From contig JAMWBU010000007.1 in NCBI GenBank assembly GCA_023819255.1, forward strand, positions 1 to 64,000: 64,000 nucleotides of DNA. Reading direction: 5' to 3'. A model generated the notes under the pieces. The model did no database searches, had not been told where the DNA came from, and saw only the letters and a program-made list of their open reading frames with translations. The DNA is from Candidatus Omnitrophota bacterium. GTDB lineage: Bacteria > Ratteibacteria > UBA8468 > B48-G9 > DTJG01. The translations under genes and the position numbers were made by a program. Shown here in pieces: positions 36,479 through 44,006 of this stretch (its first letter is position 1; every line of letters starts with the position of its first letter).

Positions 36479-37179
36479 TTGTTTTTCTCCTTATTCTTTA
36501 TAAAATCCAGCGTTTGTTTCGCGGTTTCTTTAATTTGCATTTCTGGATCATTGTAGAATATTGCATTTAATCTTCCTTCAAGTTCCATTGTTCCTGTGTG
36601 TTTTAGAACATCGAGAGCCATAGTTCTTATTTCCATATTCTCCTGCTGGTTTTCAGCGATTTCCATAAGATTGTCATTAAATTGTTGTTTTCTTAGCGAA
36701 TCTACTATGCCAAGAATCTTTTTCTTTGTTTCAATATCCTCGCCTGAAAATCTATCCATCATATATGAGACGTTATTTCTGTCCAGTTTGATTAGTGCCT
36801 CCATAGCAATATTTCTTATTTCTCCGTCCTGTGAGTCAAGAAATTTCACAAGTCTGTCGATGTCAATATTTCCAAGGGACCAAGCAGCAACCCGCCTCAC
36901 TTTTATTTCAGGGTCCTGTTTTATTATTGTTTCAAGGGTATCAGCCATTTCCTTTACTCTGTAAAGGCCAATGGTATACACGCCTGTTTCCCTCTGTGAG
37001 GAATCTTTGCTCCGGATCTGCCTGGTATATTTTTCAACAGTTGGATTCTTGCTAACACTGGCTCTATAGATGGTTTTTCCTATGGCGAAAAGAGAAAGGA
37101 GAATTACCGCAAAACAAAACCAGAAAATGATCCTGTTTTTTTTTGCCAGCCCTTTATAGAAATCAGTTATTTTCCTCAT
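36475..37179 (-). CDS. Membrane-anchored HEAT-repeat protein
   Basis: The 234-residue protein has one transmembrane helix ('IIFWFCFAVILLSLFAIGK', about 18-36) and about five HEAT/PBS-lyase-type repeats ('KVRRVAAWSLGNIDIDRLVKFL', 'EIRNIAMEALIKL', 'EIRTMALDVLKH'). Such repeats mediate protein contacts. It is cotranscribed with the pseudopilin through an ATGA overlap, so it may be an assembly partner. Its own promoter (37186-37214) places transcription start on the ATG. Confidence 0.8.
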   Translation of the reverse strand: MRKITDFYKGLAKKNRIIFWFCFAVILLSLFAIGKTIYRASVSKNPTVEKYTRQIRSKDSSQRETGVYTIGLYRVKEMADTLETIIKQDPEIKVRRVAAWSLGNIDIDRLVKFLDSQDGEIRNIAMEALIKLDRNNVSYMMDRFSGEDIETKKKILGIVDSLRKQQFNDNLMEIAENQQENMEIRTMALDVLKHTGTMELEGRLNAIFYNDPEMQIKETAKQTLDFIKNKEKNK

Positions 37180-37185
37180 ACCTTT

Positions 37186-37214
37186 ATTCTACCGGACCAC
37201 TATAATTCTGTCAA
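37186..37214 (-). promoter_or_regulatory. Near-consensus sigma70 promoter abutting HEAT-repeat gene
   Basis: On the minus strand a perfect TTGACA (37209-37214) and TAGAAT (37186-37191) are 17 bases apart. Only six bases separate the -10 box from ATG 37179, so the transcript should start at the start codon (leaderless). Confidence 0.7.
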
Positions 37215-37215
37215 T

Positions 37216-37288
37216 AGCCGGTGTGGCTGGAAATATGCAATGTCGTATATCTCTGATACACAGGTTAATCCGGTATGGTAATGGATTA
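37216..37288 (-). other. Three consecutive hairpins downstream of the small reading frame
   Basis: Three short stems follow one another: TAATCC/GGATTA (37266-37271 with 37283-37288), GTAT/ATAC plus TGT/ACA around 37241-37262, and AGCC/GGCT (37216-37219 with 37225-37228). The first covers the stop codon of the small reading frame. None is followed by a U-run, so they look more like a structured 3' region than a classical terminator. Confidence 0.35.
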
Positions 37289-37384
37289 TGGAGATAGTTG
37301 GTTAGCTATGGACTTGCCCGGATGACATAACTTCATCCTGCTGGAAAGCACGCTCTGTAAAGGAGAACCGCCACCGCCTCGCAT
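37286..37384 (-). CDS. Candidate 32-residue small protein
   Basis: An ATG at 37384 has an ideal AAGGAGG five bases upstream and opens a 32-codon frame ending in TAA. The product starts with a glycine run ('MRGGGGSPLQSVLSS') and continues 'RMKLCHPGKSIANQLSP'. It has no transmembrane segment and I do not recognise it. A sigma70-like promoter (37427-37455) lies at the right distance. The base composition differs from neighbours: the leader holds GGCGCGCGCGC. It could be a leader peptide, a small regulator or a chance frame in a structured RNA. Confidence 0.4.
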   Translation of the reverse strand: MRGGGGSPLQSVLSSRMKLCHPGKSIANQLSP

Positions 37385-37426
37385 ATCTACCTCCTTTCAA
37401 TATATGCGCGCGCGCCTTTTGATTAG

Positions 37427-37455
37427 ATGTTAATATACTATTTGCAGAAAGTCAA
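37427..37455 (-). promoter_or_regulatory. Sigma70-like promoter upstream of the small reading frame
   Basis: On the minus strand TTGACT (37450-37455) and TAACAT (37427-37432) are 17 bases apart. The transcript would start near 37420, giving a leader of about 36 bases that contains the GC repeat and AAGGAGG. Confidence 0.5.
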
Positions 37456-37672
37456 ATTTTCAAATTGCGGCAAAATCCCCCTGCCATTCCCCTTTAGAAA
37501 AGAGAAAATAGTGAATATAAAAGAGGTGTTGGGGAGGAGAAGGAAGAGTAAAGGGAACAGGGATCTTTTAAATTCTTTTCCCGCTTCCCAGAGACCGGTT
37601 GCGCCTTTATCTTAATAAATAGAAACTGGAAGCCTTCGCACTCTGCGCTGCAATTTTGAATGCAGGTTCGCA
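37456..37672. other. Gene-poor stretch with degenerate C-rich/purine-rich repeat
   Basis: No convincing gene lies here. A segment near 37475-37515 ('ATCCCCCTGCCATTCCCCTT' followed by TAGAAAAGAG) looks like one arm of the palindromic CCCCCTTTA-type repeats scattered in many uncultured genomes; the purine-rich stretch at 37520-37570 could be a decayed partner. A 5-bp stem, AATGC/GCATT, lies just downstream of the SGNH gene stop (about 37659-37674). Confidence 0.3.
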
Positions 37673-38695
37673 TTACGCGGGGAAAAGATATTCAATTAGC
37701 TTTTTTGCAGCAGCGTCGTCAGAAATTTTTTCAAGCTGTAGAATTGCCCATTGCCTGCTTTTTTCTATTATGACTTTTTCCTGCGTATTGAAAATTTTTT
37801 CAGCTGCCATAAATCCACAGGCGAAGCATTCAACAATCATTGCTTCATTTCTTACTTTTTCATTATCTGAAAATGCAATTGCCCTGCGGCTGAATGACCT
37901 TGATTTTTGCAGCATCAACCGTTTTAGATTCTGGGATTGAGAAAGATATTCTTTCAGATTGCCTGTTTTCAATGCCGAAAGACAATCAATATAAATAGGG
38001 TTAAGCTGCGCTTGCTGGAGAAAATTTTCAGCATTCACAAAAACCTGATGAATCTGAGGGACAATTGGCAAAATAATGGAAACAAGACTGTGCGCAAAAA
38101 ATTCATTGCCCTGTTCTGTAAGGTGCACTCCGTCTTTTTGAATCCATTTTTCTCTTAATTCTGGTTCTTTTTCAATCTCCTGATGATAAATTTTGAATCT
38201 ATCGTGAACCAGTATGTTTTCATTTTTACCTGTTTCCCTTATAAAAGAGTGGCTGAAAAACTCGACATATGCCTCAAGCCCTCCATAGAAAAGCGCTAAA
38301 GGGTTATTTCTCTGGCTGTGCAACTTTGGATCAAGAGTGGGAATTGTTTCGAGAATGATGTGTTCTGTCGCGTTTTGTTTTATGTGGTTTATTATTTTTC
38401 TGTAAAAAAATTTGAATTGTTCTCTATCAGGCGCCCTGATTGAATCATTTGCTCCAAAACTCAGCGCAACAATATGCGGCTGGTATGAAATACAATCTCT
38501 TTCCAATCTTTCAAATCCTTCCTGCGCTGTGTTTCCGCCGTCTCCGCATGCTGCAACATCAACAATCCAGTTTTCGCCAAGCGCAGAGCTGATCTTTTCT
38601 TCAATAAAATCAGCATATCTTTTTCCTACGGCTACGCCTGGAGACCACGCCATTGAGTCTCCAAAGAGAACTATTTCAAGGAAATTCTTTGTCAT
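37673..38695 (-). CDS. SGNH/GDSL-family hydrolase (probable carbohydrate esterase)
   Basis: The 340-residue protein has all SGNH blocks: 'FGDSMAWSPG' with nucleophile S14, 'CGDGGNTA' near G51-G53, 'FGANDS' with N83, and D188/H191 in 'KDGVHLTEQG'. The last 120 residues are an extra helical region. Enzymes of this group remove acetyl or other acyl groups from glycans. No signal peptide is visible. It lies one base after the GH42-like gene and is the last gene of the minus-strand glycan operon. Confidence 0.85.
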   Translation of the reverse strand: MTKNFLEIVLFGDSMAWSPGVAVGKRYADFIEEKISSALGENWIVDVAACGDGGNTAQEGFERLERDCISYQPHIVALSFGANDSIRAPDREQFKFFYRKIINHIKQNATEHIILETIPTLDPKLHSQRNNPLALFYGGLEAYVEFFSHSFIRETGKNENILVHDRFKIYHQEIEKEPELREKWIQKDGVHLTEQGNEFFAHSLVSIILPIVPQIHQVFVNAENFLQQAQLNPIYIDCLSALKTGNLKEYLSQSQNLKRLMLQKSRSFSRRAIAFSDNEKVRNEAMIVECFACGFMAAEKIFNTQEKVIIEKSRQWAILQLEKISDDAAAKKLIEYLFPA

Positions 38696-38696
38696 T

Positions 38697-41600
38697 TTAT
38701 TTCAAAACAATAAAATCAAAAGTATCCAGCGGGACTTTAAAAGTAACAATTCTGGTTTTTGCATCCTGAGTAAACACCAGTTTTCCATTTTGCGCCGATT
38801 CAACACTTGTAATATTGTTTCTTGCGTCCACATTTACGCTGACCAGTTTCTGCGGATTTCCTGAATAATTTGAAAGGACAATTACGATTCCTTTTTCGCT
38901 TTCAAGCAAATCTGCCTGAATGCAATCAACATCACACCAGACAGGTCTCTGAATTCCGCAGCTCAGGATAAAATCAGTGATAATCTTCCTTTCTTTTTCC
39001 CTGTATCCTGATTCAATCTTTCCCGGTATCCTTTCTACAGGCGCATTATAGCTGTGCCCTGCATAAGTGCCTGTATAAAAAACCCTGCCTTTTCCGGTTC
39101 TGGATTCAATTATCGCAGGCGAGCCGTCCTCCCATTCTCCGATAACCTTTGTTTTTGCCGGGTTTTTTATCTTAAATGAGATTTTTCTTCCAGCGCCTTC
39201 AATTGTTTCATCTGAATTTTTTAAAGTGATTTGTCCTGTTATTATCGCAGGGCTGACTCCATTTTGAGGATTTAATGACCTGCCTGTTGCGCTATCGACA
39301 ACAGTTATGTCATCTATACCTATCAATGGAAGCATCAAATCACATTTTTGACCGTACTGGTCGCCTGTTGCAGGTAGCCCATCAATCCATAGATTTCCGC
39401 CGCTGTTAACCCAGTTTATTATCGCCTTCTTTGCTTCCTTTCTCAGATATTGAGAACTCAAAATAGCGCACTTATAGTTTTTCAAAGCTCCTTTTTCAAT
39501 TTCAAACTCATCGACAAAATCAACTGGAATCTGTTTATGTAAAAGCGCAAGATAAATAAGCTGGTTATTCCACATGCTTGCGTCGTCAGTGCTCCAGACA
39601 GGTTCACTCGCAGACCAGATTATCGCAACCTCAGGATTTCTTGGTTTCCCGTAAAAGGCAGTTTCTTCAACTTTTTCAAGGACCCTTGTGAATTTTGCTA
39701 TGCCAGAAGACATATCCTTGTTCTGCGACCAGTTATCAGGCGAATAATAGGCAGGTCCATAGCGATACACATCAATCTTTTTTGCGCCCTTGCCAATAAC
39801 ACTGGCAAGCTTGAGCTGAATATTGCTTTCACCGCCAACTGGCATAACAAAAGCGCTAACTTCAGCATTATTGATCTTTGCGCAGCCACGGCTTAAATCA
39901 ACAAGATAGGAAACCATCTGTATTCCTGCGTTCCTCCATCCACCTGTGTTTAACCAGTCCTCATTCCAGAAGTCAGTAACGCTGTTTTGCCTTGCAAACT
40001 CCCATATTTCTGCTCCTCTCATATATGAACAATATCCATATGCCCATGGCGGACCAAAGTTTACTCTAACAGTTACTTCTGGCATTCTCTTTATGATTTC
40101 TTCAGCAAGAATTCTATAGACCCTTGCTGTCGCATAGTTCCAGTACCTTAATGTCCAGTAGTAGTTTATGCATGAATCAACAGCAGTCCTGTCAGTCGGC
40201 CTCATCTTCCATGAATCCCTCCAGTTCCAGCTTCCATATGTTTTTATCTCATCCCAGCTTTTTACTCTGATGTCTGATGGTTTTAAGCCCTGAGATTTAA
40301 GGTATTGTTTATATCCATTTTCATACTCAATTCCGGAAAAAACTTCGCCTGCTATTTCATCGCCGGTATCAATAAACTTAATCAGTTTTATCTGGTCAGG
40401 ATCCTGGCTTTTTAGACTTTCCAGTGTTTTTTCAATGAAAGATGAGCATGCCTGCCTTATTTTTTCAATATCAAAGACATTGGTTTTTGTTATTGGGTCT
40501 TTCGGAAGAGCGCTCATTCGGAATGTATGATGGGTTTGCCTGATGTTATATTTCTCAGCGATTTCTCTGTAGACTCCTGCAAGACCTGAATACTGTGTAT
40601 CAAGGGCATTGAATCCCATTATTTTCAGTGTCTTGATTTCTGTTTCAACCATTACCGGATCTGAAAAAACATAATTAAAGCCCTTCAGATGAGCCTCAAG
40701 ATAGAAGTTTTTAAGATTTACAGCCGGCGGATTCAATGATTTCAAAAACTGGTTCCTTTCTATGATGTCATCATCAAGAAATCTGAAGCCACTGATAAAA
40801 TTTTCAGGATTGCTTTCACTTTTCGGTATCATAAGTCCAATGATGTTTCCAGGAGTCGTCCTTGCGAATCTTTTTATGACACATTTTTCATCAGGCATAT
40901 ACGCAAACTCGATGGCTGCATTTATAGAATCAAACTTTTCTTTCAATACAGGTTCAAAGTGAAATCCCGCATAAACAGTTCCCCTGCCTTTAAACTGGTC
41001 GAAGTCCGCAAGATTTATCCAGTTGCTCATTGACCCTGACGAGAGCGCATCTTTCAAAGGATATATTGTAAAATACCAGTTTGGCGGTCCGTAAAGTCCG
41101 TGAATCTTTAACCTGTATTGTTTTCCTTCAGGCTGATTGATGCTGGCTCTCACATATATCCCGTAATCTTTCATTTCATAGACCCTGATATCATCAAAAT
41201 AAGCCGTTCCGGTTCCATTTGCTTCAAGCCGCAATTCACAGTAAGAAATGTTTGGATCAGGGTTTTTTGGTTCACCATAACCGTAGACGTGTTTTCCTCC
41301 GACAAAAGTCAAACCAGCTACTGTCCAGTCAGAATCCGGGCCTATCCTGTTTGAATATGGTTCGCCAATGGCTCCATAGACCACACGAATTGCGCCTGTA
41401 ATTTCTCCTTTTGTTTTTATCCTTGCGCTCACATAGTATTTTTTCCCTTTTTCAACCTGAAATGCGCGCGGTATGTATGTTGCTTTTCTTTTATTCAGCG
41501 TTATGGCAAAAGAATACTGACCTTCATAGGAGATATTTTCAAATGAAAAAATAATGTCAGGCATTGGTTCTTTTTTTTCTGTTGGTTTGATATTCCAGCC

Positions 41601-41723
41601 AGCTGCTAAATTTTCAAAACCCGGATTTGAAACAGGGAATATTTCCTGTTTGAACAGAGAAATTTCTTCGCAAAACAAACCGGTACTTAAAAAAATAATC
41701 ATCAAGAAAACAGTTTTTTTCAT
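38697..41723 (-). CDS. Large exported GH42-like beta-galactosidase-superfamily protein
   Basis: The 1008 residues start with a signal peptide ('TVFLMIIFLSTGLFCEE'). A carbohydrate-binding-like beta sandwich follows (about 30-190; 'NPGFENLAAGWNI', 'ANGTGTAYFDDIRVY'). The central TIM-barrel-like part (about 340-670) holds 'FIDTGDEIAGEVF' and 'VTDFWNEDWLNTGG', with candidate acidic catalytic residues. The 'NPEVAIIWSASEPVW' and 'NSGGNLWIDGLPATGD' regions (about 690-830) match the GATase1-like trimerisation domain of GH42. A final beta domain follows. The exact family and substrate are not clear. Confidence 0.7.
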   Translation of the reverse strand: MKKTVFLMIIFLSTGLFCEEISLFKQEIFPVSNPGFENLAAGWNIKPTEKKEPMPDIIFSFENISYEGQYSFAITLNKRKATYIPRAFQVEKGKKYYVSARIKTKGEITGAIRVVYGAIGEPYSNRIGPDSDWTVAGLTFVGGKHVYGYGEPKNPDPNISYCELRLEANGTGTAYFDDIRVYEMKDYGIYVRASINQPEGKQYRLKIHGLYGPPNWYFTIYPLKDALSSGSMSNWINLADFDQFKGRGTVYAGFHFEPVLKEKFDSINAAIEFAYMPDEKCVIKRFARTTPGNIIGLMIPKSESNPENFISGFRFLDDDIIERNQFLKSLNPPAVNLKNFYLEAHLKGFNYVFSDPVMVETEIKTLKIMGFNALDTQYSGLAGVYREIAEKYNIRQTHHTFRMSALPKDPITKTNVFDIEKIRQACSSFIEKTLESLKSQDPDQIKLIKFIDTGDEIAGEVFSGIEYENGYKQYLKSQGLKPSDIRVKSWDEIKTYGSWNWRDSWKMRPTDRTAVDSCINYYWTLRYWNYATARVYRILAEEIIKRMPEVTVRVNFGPPWAYGYCSYMRGAEIWEFARQNSVTDFWNEDWLNTGGWRNAGIQMVSYLVDLSRGCAKINNAEVSAFVMPVGGESNIQLKLASVIGKGAKKIDVYRYGPAYYSPDNWSQNKDMSSGIAKFTRVLEKVEETAFYGKPRNPEVAIIWSASEPVWSTDDASMWNNQLIYLALLHKQIPVDFVDEFEIEKGALKNYKCAILSSQYLRKEAKKAIINWVNSGGNLWIDGLPATGDQYGQKCDLMLPLIGIDDITVVDSATGRSLNPQNGVSPAIITGQITLKNSDETIEGAGRKISFKIKNPAKTKVIGEWEDGSPAIIESRTGKGRVFYTGTYAGHSYNAPVERIPGKIESGYREKERKIITDFILSCGIQRPVWCDVDCIQADLLESEKGIVIVLSNYSGNPQKLVSVNVDARNNITSVESAQNGKLVFTQDAKTRIVTFKVPLDTFDFIVLK

Positions 41724-41735
41724 ATTTTCCCTTTT

Positions 41736-42842
41736 TTAAATTGCAAAAAGTTTTTCTATCCTTTCAAGCGGTACTATGATGAGTTCTATTATTCTTTTTT
41801 TTCTTGAAAATGCTACAAGCAGATTTCTCTGATACTCAAGAACGTGCGGATACTGAAGGGTTGATCCTTCATCATTCGGGATATCAATTCTTGCCATATG
41901 AGTGAAGATTCTGCCATCATGTGTGATTGATAGGTGCATCTGTTTTCGAAGAACATTCATATTTCTGTTTGCGTTAGAAATAAAGACCCTGTAGTTTCTG
42001 CTTGTTTTTAATCCGAAAAACTTGGTTGTCGCGTTCGGGAAGTTTGTTTTTACAGGTTCGGTCCAGGTTTTTCCATCATCCATGGAGAAACATCTGAAAA
42101 TTTTACGCTTGCCGCTATTGTCCCTTAAAAGCATGGCTAAATTTCCATCATCCTGCCTCCACCAGAATGGCTCATCTGGAAGAAAATTGAATTTATTTTT
42201 CTGCTTTACAACCGGATAACTCTTCCATTCATCAAAAGATTTTTCTGCGCCAATAAGTGAATAGACATTCATCAAAACATCCCTTCCTGTCATCATCCAT
42301 TTGCCTTCTTCCAGCAGTTGGGGTGGAAAGTTGTTGATAGCATCATCAAAAACAACTCCGGTAAATTTCCATTTTCTGTAATGCCACCTGTATGCGTGAA
42401 GCGACAATTTTTTTCCTTCTCCGAAAGCGCCTGGTCCTGTAAAGTATGCTGCAAGCCCAAGAAGATTATTTTTATAAACCCAGAAACCACGCGCAATATA
42501 GCCGTATCCTTTGTCTCTGGGTTCAGCAAGAATCTGTGGCTTTTCCCAGTTTATTCCATCCCTGCTTGTGGAATAAACAACTGATTGGCCTACAAGGGCT
42601 TCTTCCTCGGGTCCAAAACTCCACATACACCAGAACCGATTTTCATGATAAAGAAGATAATTATGGAGCTGAAATTTCCATTCAGGATGTTCATCACTTA
42701 ATACAATGTGGCGAAGTGGCTTGATCACAGGTAATTTATCGTAATCGAGTTTCCTTACATATTTGCCTTCAAGCACAAGCATTGTTCTCTTATAATTAAG
42801 CGTCAAATCTTTATAGCTGATATTTCTTTTGTAAATGTTCAT
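41736..42842 (-). CDS. Sialidase-like (BNR/Asp-box) beta-propeller protein
   Basis: The 368-residue protein has Asp-box-like turns 'STSRDGINWEKP' and 'FSMDDGKTWTEP' and repeated beta-sheet blades, as in the exo-alpha-sialidase superfamily. The arginine triad of true sialidases cannot be confirmed by eye. No signal peptide is seen. It sits between the GH172 and GH42-like genes, so a glycan hydrolase role is likely; inverting hydrolases of other propeller families (GH43- or GH130-like) are alternatives. Confidence 0.65.
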   Translation of the reverse strand: MNIYKRNISYKDLTLNYKRTMLVLEGKYVRKLDYDKLPVIKPLRHIVLSDEHPEWKFQLHNYLLYHENRFWCMWSFGPEEEALVGQSVVYSTSRDGINWEKPQILAEPRDKGYGYIARGFWVYKNNLLGLAAYFTGPGAFGEGKKLSLHAYRWHYRKWKFTGVVFDDAINNFPPQLLEEGKWMMTGRDVLMNVYSLIGAEKSFDEWKSYPVVKQKNKFNFLPDEPFWWRQDDGNLAMLLRDNSGKRKIFRCFSMDDGKTWTEPVKTNFPNATTKFFGLKTSRNYRVFISNANRNMNVLRKQMHLSITHDGRIFTHMARIDIPNDEGSTLQYPHVLEYQRNLLVAFSRKKRIIELIIVPLERIEKLFAI

Positions 42843-42851
42843 ACTAAATTC

Positions 42852-43991
42852 TTACTTTTTCGCACCGGCTGATTTTGCCCATCTTTTTTTCATTCTTTTC
42901 ATTTCATCTGTCATTTTCACCTGTTTGGGTTTAATCTGTCTGGATGGGTCAAGTAACCATTTTCCATGGTGATCTTTCATTACAGGCAGTCTTTTTTCCA
43001 CAGGCGGAACCTCCTTAATTCTTGCTGGTTCTTTTGAATACCAGTAAGCCACAGAAGAATATTCATTTGCAAGATGATTTGCGTGTCCATGTTCTATGGT
43101 AACCTTTATTTCTTTTTGAAATCTTACAGGATTTTCAACATGAAAGATGTATGATGTTTGATAGCCGCCTGTGTCTTCTTCGTGGATTGAGGAGCCATTT
43201 CTCAAAAACGCGTTTTTCTGCATTCCCCACGCCTGATTAAAATAATCCTCGCTTCCTGTTCCGTGAAGGTCTGGTGGCCATTTATATCCATCAATCCATA
43301 TCATATCATCGCCTTCTCCCCACCAGGTCCCCTGAAAGTTAGTAACACTGATATTACAGCCGACATAATGACCTGTCCCTTTTGTTTCAAGAATCACATA
43401 ATTGTTTTCCCATGCGATTTTTTCTTTGTTTACGACATTTGCTTCAGGCGTGTTCACTTTGATTTCATGTCCCCAGCCGCCAAAAGGATATGCTCTTGCG
43501 AATTCTGCATGTAAATATGCCTGGTTTTCATCAGGGTTGTCATATGTTTCATAGTCAATATAAAAATATTGATAGTGGTCCTGGTTGCTTTCATTTACTA
43601 ATTCAACAACAGCCCTTTTTCTAAATGGCATCGGAAGATAGCAATTAAGGGCGCAGCCCATGCTGAACCTATTATTGTGCCGCGTTGAAGCTGTAAAAAA
43701 AATTGATTGAAAAGAATTGACAATGCTATGACCGAGGCAGAAAAAATCCCCAAGTGGAACAAGCACTGAAGGATAAGGCGCATTGTCCCAGGTAATTTTT
43801 AATAGGCACTCCCTGTAATGATTTGTCTGGGTCATCCAGATATGGGTTATTTTTCCCGGTCCTTTAATATCTGCCAGCACCTTTGCAGTTTTTGCAGGAA
43901 TTACCCAGAAGTCCCTGTTTCTTCCAGAAGTATCCCATGATGAAAATCTCTGTGTTTTACCATTTCTTATTCGAGATATTTCATAAAACAT
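42852..43991 (-). CDS. GH172-family (DUF2961) glycoside hydrolase
   Basis: The 379-residue protein matches DUF2961/GH172: N-terminal 'RFSSWDTSGRNRDFWVIPA', 'GPGKITHIWMT', 'VPLGDFFCLGH', 'NFQGTWWGEGDDMIWIDG' with E226, and 'HGTGSEDYFNQAWG' with E248; the two glutamates are the expected catalytic pair. Characterised GH172 members act on D-fructofuranosides (difructose dianhydride) or D-arabinofuranosides. No signal peptide is visible. GGGAGGA lies before the ATG. The C-terminus carries an unusual Lys/Arg-rich tail of about 45 residues. Confidence 0.88.
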   Translation of the reverse strand: MFYEISRIRNGKTQRFSSWDTSGRNRDFWVIPAKTAKVLADIKGPGKITHIWMTQTNHYRECLLKITWDNAPYPSVLVPLGDFFCLGHSIVNSFQSIFFTASTRHNNRFSMGCALNCYLPMPFRKRAVVELVNESNQDHYQYFYIDYETYDNPDENQAYLHAEFARAYPFGGWGHEIKVNTPEANVVNKEKIAWENNYVILETKGTGHYVGCNISVTNFQGTWWGEGDDMIWIDGYKWPPDLHGTGSEDYFNQAWGMQKNAFLRNGSSIHEEDTGGYQTSYIFHVENPVRFQKEIKVTIEHGHANHLANEYSSVAYWYSKEPARIKEVPPVEKRLPVMKDHHGKWLLDPSRQIKPKQVKMTDEMKRMKKRWAKSAGAKK

Positions 43992-44006
43992 AAATTTCCT
44001 CCCTTT

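Noticed and set aside
37180-37420. Known riboswitch, tmRNA, SRP RNA, 6S RNA or RNase P RNA in the gene-poor stretch
   Set aside because: None of the conserved core sequences that I know for these RNAs could be found on either strand.
37427-37615. 62-codon plus-strand frame in the gene-poor stretch
   Set aside because: It lies over a C-rich/purine-rich repeat-like sequence and a minus-strand promoter, has no ribosome site and gives a low-complexity basic product.
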